64,000 nucleotides of DNA from Stomoxys calcitrans (taxonomy: Eukaryota; Arthropoda; Insecta; Diptera; Muscidae), in NCBI RefSeq assembly GCF_963082655.1, contig NC_081553.1:153184941-153248940 (forward strand), in the 5' to 3' direction. Each line of letters starts with the position of its first letter. Position 1 is the stretch's first letter. Below, piece by piece: positions 10,117 through 22,110 of this stretch. The notes under the pieces are model-generated. The model was not told where the DNA came from, searched no databases, and worked only from the letters and a program-made list of their open reading frames with translations. Position numbers and translations under genes: made by a program.

Positions 10117-12106
10117 TTATGTGAAGAAATGGTTCGTGGAAAATACACAAGGGTACGGGGAATGGGAGACACAGAGCCTGCATTCTTACAAAGAGTGGTC
10201 TAAAAGTTTTTCTTCTTCCGTCGCTAAACACTGAAGATTTAGTAGTAGCCAGCCTTTAAATAAACAAGTCTCAATACTGGCTGGCTCCCCTACATATGAC
10301 ACACGATTCAGAGATGCCACCTTCAAACTTAAAGTCGCTGGTTGCAGCCCGTTCTATAGGGAAGAAGAGCCCCAGTGTAGGAAGTGATGCTAATGCATAT
10401 CACTAGATATGGCGAAGTTCGGATGCCAAAGAAATGGGTGAGCTGCTTATTGAATATAATATAAGTTGCAATCTGACGATTTGTAATGAAGGGCATAAAC
10501 CGACCTTTATTATCAGGAACAGGCAAGAGGTACTAGATATTACCTTTGTATCGGAAGATAAAAGTGAAAGAATTTGCGACTGGGATGTGTTATATGCATA
10601 TAGTTAAGGCAAATCCACTGAAACAGCCCTTCACGACCTAGTCGGCTTCATAGAGGGTTCTCTCGCTATCAAGGAATATACAATGGCAGCATTTCTGGAC
10701 ATTGAAGGTGCTTTCAATAATGTAAAACCGACATCAATCATGAAGGTGTTAGAGTTTCTGGCCATCAACTCTACCGTGAGAAAGTTTATTAATAACTTAC
10801 TTACTAAAAGATGCATTACGCAGGCTTGGGACCTGTGGATCTAAAAAGATGGATCAGCAGAGGAACACCTCAAGGAAAGTTTCCAAGCACTCTAAGAGAT
10901 ATACTTCAGGAAGCTCTACTTGCAACAGCTAAGTGGACTACCGAAAGTGGTCTAGATATAAATCCGTGCAAGACAGAACAAGTTCTTTTCAGCAGGAGAT
11001 ACAAGTTGCCTACAGTGGAACCTGTCTCCTTGGGTGGAGAGAATGTTCCATATACAGAAAGCGCTAAATACCTGGGTGTTTTGCTGGACAGGAAATTGAA
11101 CTTAAAATCCAACATTTTGGAAAGGACAAGAAAGCAAACTATTCATGCATTGGGTATATACTGCAGTTGTCAGACCTATTATGCTATAAGCTGTTGTGGT
11201 CCGGTGGACGGCGCTTCAAAAATCCACCTACTGATCAATACTTAGCCGGACCCAAACGATGGCTTGTTTGTGCACCACAGGCGACTGACGCACTGAATTT
11301 AATGCTACATCCGCTGGACATTGTGGCTACACATATTTCAGTGACCACTTCCGTGAGGTTAAGGGAGCTTTCTCATTGGTCATGTGGCTACAAAGGACAT
11401 AGAAAATCTGATGTTCCAGGCAGTGTGGATTACACACTACCTGAGCCGCTTTTTGATAAAAAGTACTCTACCACTATTCCTGATAGAACCGATTGGAACT
11501 ACGATATCCCTGGTAACAGAAGTTACACAGACTTTTATACAGATGGTTCCAAACTAAACGACCATGTGGGCTTTGGAGTGTACTCTAAAGATCTAGAACT
11601 GGTCATATCGAAGAGGTTACCAGACCACTGCAGTGTGTATCATGCGGAGATCCTTGCAATTAAGGAAGTGGTGGAATGGCTAAGAAATAATGTCATTACG
11701 ACGATTGGCATTAATATCTTCTCAGACAGCCATTCAGGACCAGGCCCGAAGGACAAGGAATGATAGACGGTCACAAAGAGTGGGCTGTGAGCATTCCAAA
11801 ACTACGTGGCCTTATCTGGACTTGAAGAGGTCTACTGCTTTGCCTCCATTGGCTAGAACAGACGTCTTAATCATTGTGTCCGTCATGACAGGTCACTGTC
11901 TAATCGGGAAACATGCTGACAAACTGAAGGTTGCCAGAAATGACTTTTGCAGAAGCTGTGAGGACGTCGAAGAAGAAAAGACTATAGGACATATTCTGTG
12001 TGTGCGTTCCCATTTCTTTCAGAACCTGTCTGATTTAGCGGATGTGAACATTCGTAAGTTATTGGGCTTTTTAAAGCGATCTGGATGGTTTAACAGTAGG
12101 AACTAG
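10040..12106 (+). pseudogene. LINE-B ORF2 pseudogene (EN-RT-RNase H-zinc)
   Basis: ORF2 should encode target nicking and reverse transcription. Visible pieces are VVLIQKP and GSDANAYH of the endonuclease, FLDIEGAFNNVKPTS of RT motif A (about 10690), the RGTPQG motif (about 10860), an RT-thumb segment LGVLLDRKLN (about 11080), the RNase H start DFYTDGSKLNDHVGFGVYS (about 11530) and a zinc motif CRSCEDVEEE...GHILC (about 11950-12000). A deletion near 10570-10600 removes most of the fingers. Another removes the YADD region, and one near 11730 removes most of RNase H. It is beyond repair. Confidence 0.7.
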
Positions 12107-12157
12107 AAGGCATCTTCCTTCTTCTGTTCCTGTGGTATCACAATGGACGAAAACGTC

Positions 12158-12610
12158 TAACCTTAGATTATGTAAGCTGTTTGAAAACCAGGCCATCTCT
12201 CGACAAACGAAGATTGCACGATACAAGACACTGATATTACCAGTGTTGTTATATGGTTCTGAGTTATGGGTACTTGCCAAAACAGACGAGGCAGTGCTTA
12301 GAGCGTTTGAGAAAAAGATTCTTAGTAAATATATGGACCAGTTTGCGTTAATGGAAAATATAGGCGTCGTATGAACCACGAGCTATATGACGATGTTAGT
12401 ATAGTTGCATGTATCAAAATACAACGGCTGCGTTGGCTAGGTCATGTTGTCAGAATGGATAAAAGTCAATCACGGTGATATATGAAAGCCGGTCTACAAA
12501 AAGCCCGATGGAAAGTTCAAGCTATTCTGCATTCGGCTTGTGAAACAAATATCTGTCATAGCCAATTAAAGTAAGGGATGGTGCTGTGATTGTAAGGAAA
12601 TTTATTAAAT
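12158..12610 (+). mobile_element. RTE-like LINE, C-terminal RT fragment
   Basis: At 12132-12374 a frame reads SRQTKIARYKTLILPVLLYG, then SELWVLAK, typical of the region after the palm in RTE/CR1-like reverse transcriptases. After a frameshift, KIQRLRWLGHVVRMD appears near 12415. It belongs to a different LINE class from its neighbours and may be the same family as 50845-51700. Confidence 0.6.
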
Positions 12611-12619
12611 ATATAGGAT

Positions 12620-13640
12620 TGGAAACGAAATTAGTTTGGAAGAGTTTCAAGCAACCACAGATACTATTATTGAAAAGAGTAATTCACTTTCCGTTACATC
12701 GGTATACAGTCCACCGCGTCATGAAATAACATGTAAACAAACGAGGACCTTATCAGCTGACATAGCTATAGATTCGTTATGCGAGTTGACTATAATGCAA
12801 AACATATCGTCCCCTAATCGCCAAAAAAATGTAATTGCCAAAATCGAAACTTTACAGTAGAAAGTTTTTATTTAACAAATCATAGCATAACCTAGGTTAA
12901 AATATGATTTTAATATATGTACCATTTCTTTGGCTGATGCATTTAATGGTCAAAAAATTTATGCATTTAAATAGAAATAACGGTATATCAAAATCTGAAC
13001 CGATATGGCCCCTTTGCAATTCTCAACGACCTACATCAATATTAAGTATCAAAATTTCAAGCGGCTAGCTTTACGCGTTCGACCGCTATCGTGGGTTCGA
13101 CAGACGGACTGACATGGCTATATCGACTCAGAACGTCGAGACGATCAAGAATATATATTCGTCTAAGACCCCATAGACGAATATTTCGAGGTGTTACAAA
13201 CGGAATGACCAGATTTTTATACTCCCATCCTATGGTGGTGGGTATAAAAACTGATTGGGATAACATTAAATACTTAATCAATGGATCAACGATATACACG
13301 TCTAAAGACACCACATATGATATTGACAGAGAAGTTCTAGAACTTACGAATAATACTCAGCAAGCTGCATGGAATAGCACACCTGCAATAAAACTATCAC
13401 CAACAACGCCAACTTATCCAAGCCACAATAGAGAGCTGGTAAAATATAAGCCGAAAATTCGAAAAAATGGCGACATTCACGTTCTCCGGAAGACTTCTAA
13501 ACAACATTACACAAAAATTGAGTAGAAAAATCAAAAAGTTTAATGACCAAAGTCTACGAAGCAGCTTTCAAATCTATAAATCTTTATAAAAATCATAAAA
13601 TTTTGCATGAATGTTTGGCTTAGTTCATAGAATTATGTTC
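12620..13640 (+). mobile_element. jockey-type LINE, endonuclease part
   Basis: Plus-strand fragments of a jockey-clade ORF2. At 12636-12860 a frame reads VTSVYSPPRHEITCKQ, the part of the endonuclease before the catalytic GGDFN box. After a HINE-A insertion, 13250-13525 reads TDWDNIKYLING and continues through the Pro/Lys-rich linker (SPTTPTYPSHN). The RT half of what may be the same copy resumes at 18195, beyond a satellite array and a second HINE-A. Confidence 0.6.
12985..13256 (+). mobile_element. HINE-A copy, 5'-truncated
   Basis: Only the end opposite the hairpin is present: the conserved segment with GTGTTACAAACGGAATGAC, then CCTATGGTGGTGGGTATAAAAA. It lies inside the jockey-type LINE. 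Confidence 0.75.
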
Positions 13641-13689
13641 TTGGGCTGAAATTGAAGGGCGTCTCGAAAAAATAGGGTTTGGAGAAAAA

Positions 13690-16600
13690 AATTGATAAAT
13701 CGTACCGGAAGTTCGTACGAAGTTCGATTTGGTACTTTATTTCTAAATTGCAGAAGTCTGAATTTTGGAACTTAGGTACACCATGGCAACCTAAGTTGGG
13801 TGACTATAATAGTTTTTGGAAATGTGTACATTTAGGAACTAAAAAAATTACCCAAAAAGTACGAAATGGGTGAACTTTTTACAGAGAAAAAACACAATTG
13901 GTACCATTTGGTACCTTATTTACGGATGAAGCTAGAGGTCTACAATTTGGCAAACTATGGTGGGTGACTATGATCTTTTTAAATCTCGTACATTTTGAAA
14001 TTTGGGATGTGGGTAAAACTAAGAAATATATAATACCCGACTAAATGATTTTTTTCAAAATTTGAACATTTTGGTACCAAAATTGGTACCATTTGGTACT
14101 TTATTTACAGGTGGAGCTAGAGGTCTGAAATTTGGTATGTAGGTACAACTAAGAAATAAATGATGGATAATTAAATGGTCTATTCAAAGTTCATACAGTT
14201 TGGTATCAAAATTGACAAATGATCTGTTCAAAATTCGTACATTGTGGTATTAAAGTTGGTACCATTTGGTACTTTCTCAAGGTTTGAAATTTGGCATTCA
14301 GGTACAACGAGGAAAAATATGATGGGTGACTATCATCTTTTTACGATTCATAAATTTATGTACCAATATTAGTACCATATGGTACTTTCTGTACAGATTG
14401 AGCTAGATGTCTGAAATTTGGCATATAGGTAAAAGTTAGAAATATATGATGAGCTACTAAATGATTTTTTTTCAATTTGAACATTTTGGTACCAAAATTG
14501 CTATTATTTGGTACTTTCTTTGGAGATGGAGCAAGATACCCGGAATTTGGGATGTAGATAAGCCTAAGAAATAAATGATGGATGATTAATGAGCTATTTA
14601 CAATTCGTACATTTTGGTATCAAAATTATTATCATTTTGTACTTTATGTTCAGTTTGCTATTAAGATCTGAAATTTGGCATGTAAGTACAACTAAGAAAT
14701 ATATGATGGGTTACTAAATGTTCTATTAAAAATGTGTACATTTTGGTACCATTTGGTACTTTCTATTCAGATAGAGCTAGAGGTCTGAAATCCGGCATTC
14801 AGGTACAAAAAGGAAAAATATGATGGGTGATTACGATATTTTTACAATTCGTACATTAGGTACCATTGTTAGTACCATTTGATACTCTCTGTGCAGATTG
14901 AGCTAGAGATCTGAAATTTGGCATGTAGAACATCTAGGAAATATATGATGAGTGACTAAAAGATTTTTCTCAATTCGAAGATTTTGGTACCAAAATTGAT
15001 ACTTTCTTTATAGATAGTGCTAGAGGCCCAAAATGTGGCATGTAAGTAGAACTAAGAAATAAATGATGCATGACTAAATTATCTATTCAAAGTTCGTACA
15101 TGTTGGTACCATTTTGTACATTCTGTTTAGATGGAGCTTGAAGTCTGACATTTGGCATGTAGGTACAACTACGAAATATATGATGGATGACTATGTTAGG
15201 TATAAAAGAGGGTGCAGATATTAATCCGCCCCATGCCACTATGGACATACACCTAAGCCAGTAATCGGCTTGTTGTGTGCTCTAAAAACTATAAAGTAAC
15301 ATCTAAAAAGAAAATTTTAAGTTAGGAATTCCGTGCTTTTCACAAAATCCATAATTGTTTCCAATACCACTCCCTAAGTGCCGGTATCGGTTTGACGCGA
15401 AAGCCGGCAATGACAAAGTAAATGCTCCAACGTCTCATCATCTTCCGCCGCACCGATTTAACATAAGTGAGCTCGTAGTCCTATGTGTACCGTTATATTA
15501 CCAATTGTATAGCTAATACAATAGCTCACGATCTGGATCCCCCATAGGATTTTCGCCGTCCTACCGACCGTTTCGCTTTTCCACAATGTTGCATGCGCAT
15601 TGATGATGGATGACTAAGTATTGTATTGAAAACACGTACATACATTTTGGTACCGAAATTGTTACCATTTGGTGCTTTCTTTACAGATGGAGCTCCAGTT
15701 CTGAAATTTTGCATGTAGGTACAACTAAGAAATAAATGATGAATGATTAAATGATCTATTCAAAGTTAATACATTTTGGTATCAAAATTGACAAAATGAT
15801 CTGAACAAATTCGCACATTTTGGTATTAAAATTGAGAAATTTTTACTTTCTTTAAAGATGTAGCTCGAGGTCTGAAATTTGCCATGTAGGTACAGCTAAA
15901 ATATGTATATATAATGGAGGACAAAGTGTTCTATTAACAATTCGAACATTTTGGTACCATTTGGTACTTTCTGTTAAGATGGAGCTAGAGGTCTTGAATT
16001 TAGCATGTAGGTACAACTAAGAAATATATGATAGGTGGCTAACTGATCTATTCACTATTCACACATTTTGGTACCATTTAGTACTTTCTTTACAGATGGA
16101 GCTAAAGATCTGAAATTTGGCATGCAGGTACAACTAGCAAAAATATAAATATAAAACATTTTTGTACCAATTGGTATTTTTTTTTACAGATGGAGCTAAA
16201 CGTCTAAAACTTTGCAAGTCTGCACAAGAACGCCATAAATTATGGGTGAATAAATGAACCATTCAAAATACGCACATTTTGGTACCAAAAAGTGCGAAAT
16301 AGTTTATCTTAGTCTACAGCCAACGGATACTGCTAAAAGTAAGCAATTTGACTTACATTATTGCAGTCTTGAAAATACGACATGTGGAAGAAAACGTACT
16401 AATTGTGGTGTAATTGGTACCTTGAAAGAAAATATTGGGCAACTAAGAAATATTTTTTATTCATATATTTAGGTACTAAAACAAATAAGATGGTACATTC
16501 TTTACAAATTTAGCTCAAGCACTCAAAATTTCGATACGGATACACCCTGACAGTAAATATTGGACGGTTAGAAGATTTTTTTTTAATTCGTGCATTTAGG

Positions 16601-16860
16601 TACTAGAACATACAAAATGGTACTTTCTGAACAGAGAGATCTTAAGGCCTCAAAATTGGAAGACAGCTACACCTTGACCATAAATTTTGGGCTACCAGAA
16701 GATTTGTTTCCAAAATCATACATTTGGATACGAAAAACACAAAATGGCAATTTCTTTACAAATCATTTGTACCTTGACAATATATATTGGGCGTCTTAAT
16801 TAATTTTCCGATGTATTGTTATTCTTGGTATTTTTTGGTACTCTCTTTATAATTATTACA
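13690..16860. repeat. Satellite-like tandem array rich in GGTACC/GTAC
   Basis: About 20 or more degenerate units carry TTTGGTACC...ATTTGGTACTTTC, GAGCTAGAGGTCTGAAATTT and ATATATGATGGGTGACTAA blocks. Successive anchors at about 14500, 14628, 14748, 14871, 14994 and 15108 give a period near 115-130 bp. The first units are longer (171-186 bp) because of an internal sub-duplication. The last kilobase is more diverged. Short frames inside it are chance. A LINE-A 3' fragment interrupts it at 15194-15603. Confidence 0.8.
15194..15603 (-). mobile_element. LINE-A 3' fragment inserted in the satellite
   Basis: A 5'-truncated insertion of about 410 bp holding the LINE-A 3' end (TTAGG... AGAGGGTGCAGATATTAATC) and the end of ORF2. 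It is flanked by TGATGGATGACTA at 15181-15193 and 15604-15616, consistent with a target-site duplication, although that word also belongs to the satellite unit. Confidence 0.75.
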
Positions 16861-16927
16861 AAACTTCATAATCTAATTAACTGAGTGGCTGTCTAGGTTT
16901 TTGGAAGTCCTAAACTAAAAAGGAGTA

Positions 16928-18194
16928 TAAACAAGTAAGAGCGTGCTGTGTTCGGCCGGGCCAAATCTTATATACCCTCCACCATTGATCGCATTTGTCG
17001 AGTTCTATGCGCGGTATCTCTTTTTAGACAAACATAGAATATTGAATAAGAACTGTTATGCTATTGGATCTATATCAAGTTGTTGTCCGATTCGGACCAT
17101 AAATGAATGCTGAATATTGTAGAAGTCATTGTGTAATATTTCAGTTCATTCGGATAATAATTGCGCCTTGTAGGGGCTCAAGAAGCAAAATCGAGAGATA
17201 AGTTTATATGGGAGCTGTATCAAGCTATTGATCGCTCCCGACCATATTAGATGTTGAAAGTCATGAGAAAAGCCGTTGTACAAAAGTTCTGCCAAATCAG
17301 GTGAGAATACCACCCTCTAGAGGCTCAACAAATCAAAATCCCAGATCGGTTTATTTGGTAGCTATATCAGGTTCTATACCGATTTCCGCCATACTTACCA
17401 CAGTTATTGGAAGTCATAATAAAACACCTCATGCAAAATTTCAGCCAAATCAGTTGAGAATTGCGCGCTCGGTTTACATGGCAGCTATACCAGATTATGA
17501 ACCGTTTTGAATCATGCTAAACACAGTTGTTGGAAGTGATACCAAAACACTACGTGCAAAATTTCAGTTAAATCGGACGAGAATTGCGCCCTCTAGAGGA
17601 TCAAGAAGTCAAGACCCAAGATTGGTTTATAAGGCAGCTATATCAAAACATTGACCGATTTAAACCATACTTAGCGTAGTTGTTGGAAGTGCTACCAAAA
17701 CACGTACACCCTCTTGAGGCTCAAGAAGTCAAGACCCAAGATCGGTTTATATGGCAGCTATATCAAAACATTGACCGATTTTAACCATACTTGGGGTAGT
17801 TGTTGGAAGTTCTATCAAAACACTACATGCAAAATTTCAGTAAAATCGGATAAGAATTGCGTTGTCTAGAGGCTCTAGAAGTCAAGACCCAAGATCGGTT
17901 TATATGGCAGCTATATCAAAACATGGACCGATTTGGCCCATTTACAATACCAACCGACCTACACTAATAAAAAGTATTTGTGCAAAATTTCAAGCGGCTA
18001 GCTTTACTCCTTCGAAAGTTAGCGACAGACAGACGGACGGACAGACAAACGGACGGACGGACATGGCCAGATCGACGTAAAATGACATGACGATCAAGAA
18101 TATATATACTTTATGGGGTCTTAGACGCATATTTCGAGGTGTTACAAACAGAATGACGAAATTAGTATACCCCCATCCTATGGTGGAGGGTATA
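16928..18194 (+). mobile_element. HINE-A copy, complete, about 1.27 kb
   Basis: Starts AACAAGTAAGAGCGTGC, then the hairpin TTCGGCCGGGCC, then TATATACCCTCCACCAT. Internal units carry AGATCGGTTTATATGGCAGC at about 17740 and 17893 (153 bp apart), with more decayed units before. It ends CATCCTATGGTGGAGGGTATAAG. Frames within it (17301-17510, 17862-18080) are repeat reading-throughs, not genes. Confidence 0.85.
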
Positions 18195-19800
18195 AGAACG
18201 GGGGCAGCGAAGCGAACCATCGGGATATGTAAGACTAGACATATGGTAATAAAACCAACTATACTCTTTGGAAAGCAGTCAAGCTTAAAAAACCGCTTAT
18301 CTTGAATGAAAACTGCCAATGGGTAAAAAGTAATGCAGAGATGTCTAATACATTCGCTGAACAATCGCTAACATATTTTCTAACACGAATAATTATTCTA
18401 TGGATATGACAAAAGACCGTTAAATCAATACTGCAGGTACTTATATAACGTGAGATTTTTATATGATAACTTTCAAGGAAATGTGGAAGGCAGTAAAGGC
18501 CCTCGATTGTAAAACATCCCCAGGATTCGATTTATTTAATAACGGGTGATGTCCTTAAGCAACTACCATACAAAGGCATAATAAAATTGCCAAAAAATAA
18601 TGAACTCAGTTTTGAGATTACAGTATCTTCCCACGTACTGGAAGATGGCGGAGGTGATTATGCTGCAAAAACCTGGAAAAATCCCATTGAAACTAAATCA
18701 TATAGACCGATTTCTCTATTTCCAATAATGGGGAAACTCTTTGAAAAGTTTTTTTTTTCCAAATGTCTTGAGGCCATCGTATTATAAAAGCAGATAATAC
18801 GTGATCATTAATTTGGATTTCGCAAAAACCATTCAACTATTTAACTAGCACCTAGGGTTACGCAAACGATCGAAAATGCATTCGAAAACGAACAGGTTTG
18901 TTCTCCAGTGTTTTTAGATATCTCCCAAGCGTTCGATGGAGTATGGCATGATGGCCTCATAAAGAAAATTCACTTCTATTCACTACTTCCCCAAAACTAG
19001 GTTGATTTATCTCATCTTTTCTCGATGATATATATTATAGAGTTAAATATAAAACAGAGCACACGAAATTATACCCCATTACAATAGGAGTACCACAAGG
19101 TACCGCTACATGAAAACTGTTTTACTGGCTGACGACACTCTTCTAATGACAACAGGCCGCAATACCACTGAGTCTACAAAAAAACTGCAATCAGCATTAA
19201 ACGATGTGTACCAATGGACCACGAAGTAGGACTGAATCTAAATAGTAGTAAGTCAGTCAATTCACATTAACTTCTTGATAAATAATCGGAAGAAACTCTA
19301 TATTATTCACTGATAATAAATTTATGATTGCCAGACAAGCGTTAAAGCCAATATGGCTTTATGGAATCCAACTGTGGGGCTGCGCAAAAAACCAACATCA
19401 CGAAAAATGCCTCGCTTTCAGAACAAAGCTTTAGGGAAATCGGTCAAAGCTCCTTGGTATGTCCGTAACAGTGACTTGCACAGTCACTTGGAAATTAAGA
19501 CCGTTAAGAAGGAGATATGCAACTTCGCTCGAAACCACTACACAAGGCTTCACATGAAAATGTTGAAGCGTTAAAACTGTTTAATGTATCAAATCTTCGA
19601 AGAAGACAAACAAAACGAAGAACAAATTTAACTGACTTACTACTATTTAGATTCAAATTTAACCTAATCACTAATATTAGTTTAAATTAACTATCGATAC
19701 TTGACCTACTTAAACTACTAGTTAGTCACTTTATTAATATGAGACTAGTCGTAGTGTCAGTTAAGCATACTTTGAATTGATTAAAAAAAATTGTTTTAAA
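18195..19800 (+). mobile_element. jockey-type LINE, RT part and 3' end
   Basis: Degenerate jockey-clade ORF2 in several frames. About 18490 reads MWKAVKALDCKTSPGFDL; 18700 SYRPISLFPIMGKLFEK; 18820 FGFRKNHST; 18910 FLDISQAFD (motif A); 19080 IGVPQG; 19120 LLADDTLL (the ADD catalytic box); 19353-19640 the C-terminal QNKAL...APWYVRNSDLH segment. Stops and frameshifts occur throughout. It is probably the continuation of the fragment at 12620-13640. Confidence 0.7.
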
Positions 19801-20206
19801 CCGATCCCCGTTAGCAGTACTTGTCACTAGTTCGGTAAATAGTATTTTAGAGCAAAATGCATAGAAAACTACATTTCTTAGAATTTCACGTAAAATGGAA
19901 CTGCAGAGACAAAATAGGCTTTACTAAACTAGATGATGGTGCCACATGGTTACTGGTTGGACAACTGGGATGCGGCAGTTTTTCAATTTGTATGGCAGAA
20001 CTTAACAGGATATGCAGGCATGTTGGGACAGCAATCAGGCATACATTCAATTCGGCTTGTGCATTTCTTTAACACATTTGACAAATACATTTAATTTAGA
20101 GTGGGCTCTATTCGTATTGACATATGTAGATAACGAAAGTTATAGGGATACAGAACGTATCAGCATATATCCAAAATACATGGCTTCTGTTAGCATTTAA
20201 GCGTAC
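19801..20206. other. Unassigned sequence before the scro homeobox exon
   Basis: Frames of 71 and 62 codons overlap here (19857-20072, 20012-20200), but neither resembles a known protein or the missing N-terminal part of scro. No repeat terminus is seen. Confidence 0.35.
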
Positions 20207-20264
20207 ATTCTAACAATGTCGTCGTTGATTCTAACAATGTCGTTGTTGATTCTAACAATGTTTC
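20207..20264. repeat. Short tandem repeat, 21 bp x 2.8
   Basis: The unit ATTCTAACAATGTCGTCGTTG is repeated at 20207, 20228 and 20249, the last one incomplete. Confidence 0.85.
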
Positions 20265-20314
20265 AGAAAATTTTTGAAATTAATAAAAAAAACAATGTGT
20301 TGTTTAAACTGAGT

Positions 20315-20857
20315 ACTTTATTTTTTATAACCTCCACCATATGATGGGGGTATACTAATTTCGTCATTCCGTTTGTAATACCTCGAAATATGCGTCTAAG
20401 ATCCCACAAAGTATATATATACATGATCGTCATGACATTTTAAGTCGATCTAACCAAGTCCGTCCGTCTGTCAAAAGCACGCCAACTTTCGAAGGAGTAC
20501 AGCTAGGCTCTTGAAAATTTGCACAAATACTTCTTATTAGTGTAGGCCGGTTGGGATTGTAAATGGGCCTTATCGGTCCATGTTTTGATCAACTGTATCA
20601 AAACATGGACCAATATAAACCGATCCGGGGTTCTGACTTCTTAAGCTTCTAGAGGGCGAAATTCTTATGCGATTTGGCTGAAGGTAGTGTTTTGGTATCA
20701 CTTCCAACAACTGTGTCAAGTATGGTCTAAATAGGTTGCTAACCTGAAATAGCTGCCATATAAACAGACCTTGGGTCTTGATTTCTTGGGCTTTTAGAGG
20801 GCGCAATTCTTGGATATATAAGATTCGGCCAGGCCGAACTTAGCACGTTTTACTTGT
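20315..20857 (-). mobile_element. HINE-A copy, minus orientation
   Basis: Starts with TTTTTTATAACCTCCACCAT and the conserved GTCATTCCGTTTGTAATACC. It ends with the hairpin TTCGGCCAGGCCGAA followed by CGTTTTACTTGTT. It contains parts of about two internal units. It lies about 260 bp upstream of the scro homeobox exon. Confidence 0.85.
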
Positions 20858-21119
20858 TCTATCTTCTAATATGAGTTTATACAATACTTCGTTTACCTAT
20901 ACTGTATTAGCGGACTAGATTCCCTCTTAGATTTTATTATAGTTTGTCGGCACAAAAATATGACTTATTTTCTCACTGAACAAAAATGTCTGGTTGTCCA
21001 CTACCACTATTCTTTAACCTATACCTCTCCAAACATTTGCAGCGTAGATGACCGAATTTACTTTAAGAATCAAATTGATTATTTTTCCACATTAACAAGT
21101 AACATATTTCTATTTGTAG

Positions 21120-21206
21120 GTCAAAATATGGTTTCAAAATCACAGATACAAGTGTAAGAGACAGGCGAAAGAAAAGGCAATGGCCGAACAAAATTCGCAA
21201 AATCAG
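21120..21206 (+). CDS. scro: scarecrow exon: homeodomain helix 3
   Basis: An 87-bp internal exon, 29 codons, phase 0 at both ends. The acceptor is TTTGTAG ending at 21119 and the donor is GTAAAT from 21207. It reads VKIWFQNHRYKCKRQ, the DNA-recognition helix of an NK-2 class homeodomain (Tyr at homeodomain position 54 is the class mark), then AKEKAMAEQNSQNQ. The exon begins at the homeodomain position 44/45 junction, a well-known homeobox intron site. Scro is a nuclear transcription factor orthologous to vertebrate Nkx2.1 and acts in the fly brain and pharynx. The frame continues exactly into 52332. The exon encoding helices 1-2 was not found upstream in this window. Confidence 0.92.
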
Positions 21207-21322
21207 GTAAATATATTTAACAGGATTTTAGTTAATTCATTTATTTTGTAGAAATCACGATTTATTGAACTTATAAAACCAAAGACCATTGAAAACATAA
21301 TTTTCGTCATTTATTTAAAATA

Positions 21323-22110
21323 TCTTATATATAAAAATCAATTTGTGTTTGTTTGTATGTTTGTGTGTTCCTTATAGAATCAGAAACGCCTGAACCGATT
21401 TTCTTGAAATTTTCACAGATGGTGCATAATGATCCCGTGGTGAAAATAGGGTACTACATTTTTTGATATCTGAAGGGGGGCGGACCCTCCCCCTTACCCA
21501 AATTTTCAGAAACGAAACGAAATTTTGTGTGCTCTTATATAGTAGCCCAAAAATAAAAATTTGGTATCCACATTTTGAATGGGGTACCTAGGGGGGCCGC
21601 CCCACCCTAAAACCTACCAAACATATATTTAGACCAATCACGACAATATGGGACTCAAATGAAAGGTATTTTGGATAAGAAAACGTATCTGATATCCAAT
21701 TGTCGAATCAAGTTCTAGGGGGACCACCCCAAACCCCAAAACACCCCTAAATCGGACATATTTACCGACCATGGCAATATGGGACTCAAATGAGAGGTAT
21801 TTGCGAGTAGAATACGAATTTGATATCCAAATGTGGAACCACGTTTCTGGGGATCCACCTCTTTCCAAAAACACCCTCCAAACAGGACTTATTTACTCAC
21901 CATAGGAATATGGGGCTTAAATAAAAGGTATTTGAATGTAGAATACGAATCTGATATCCAAATATGGGACCAAGTGTTTTGGAGGACGCCTCTCACCAAA
22001 AACATCCCCCAAGGGGACAAATTTACGAACATAGCCATTGGGGCTCAAATGAAAGGTCTTTGGGAGTAAAGCACGAATTTGATATCAATATTCGGGAAAA
22101 GTGTCTACGG
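21323..22110 (+). mobile_element. Helitron copy 2, 5' part
   Basis: Begins TCTTATATATAAAAATC after an A, then the GTTTGTTTGTATG stretch and CTGAACCGATTTTCTTGAAA, as in 29731-31494. Internal units of about 130 bp follow (CAATATGGGACTCAAATG at about 21773 and relatives). It breaks off near 22110, so the CTAG 3' end is absent. Frames at 21638-22069 are read-through of repeat units. Confidence 0.8.

Larger units (their letters stand above)
8600..12157 (+). mobile_element. LINE-B copy 1, nearly full-length but degenerate
   Basis: Plus-strand non-LTR retrotransposon of about 3.6 kb. The order is 5' UTR (8600-8712, also at 32960-33145), ORF1 (8713 to about 10050), ORF2 endonuclease (about 10040-10600, cut short), RT (10600-11170), RNase H (about 11500-11760, cut short), C-terminal zinc knuckle (about 11930-12010) and 3' UTR with CTGTGGTATCACAATGGAC. 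It is joined at about 12158 to an unrelated RTE-like fragment, so the last 40-50 bp of the 3' tail are missing. Confidence 0.75.

Noticed and set aside
9576..10172. 198-codon minus-strand frame
   Set aside because: Antisense shadow of LINE-B ORF1. The plus strand shares residues with other LINE-B copies.
13690..16860. CRISPR array or coding repeat
   Set aside because: Units are degenerate and contiguous without constant repeat/variable spacer structure, the context is eukaryotic, and frames are broken.
19857..20072. Upstream scro exon
   Set aside because: The frame shows neither homeodomain helices 1-2 nor other NK-2 motifs, and no clear splice donor in phase with 21120 was seen.
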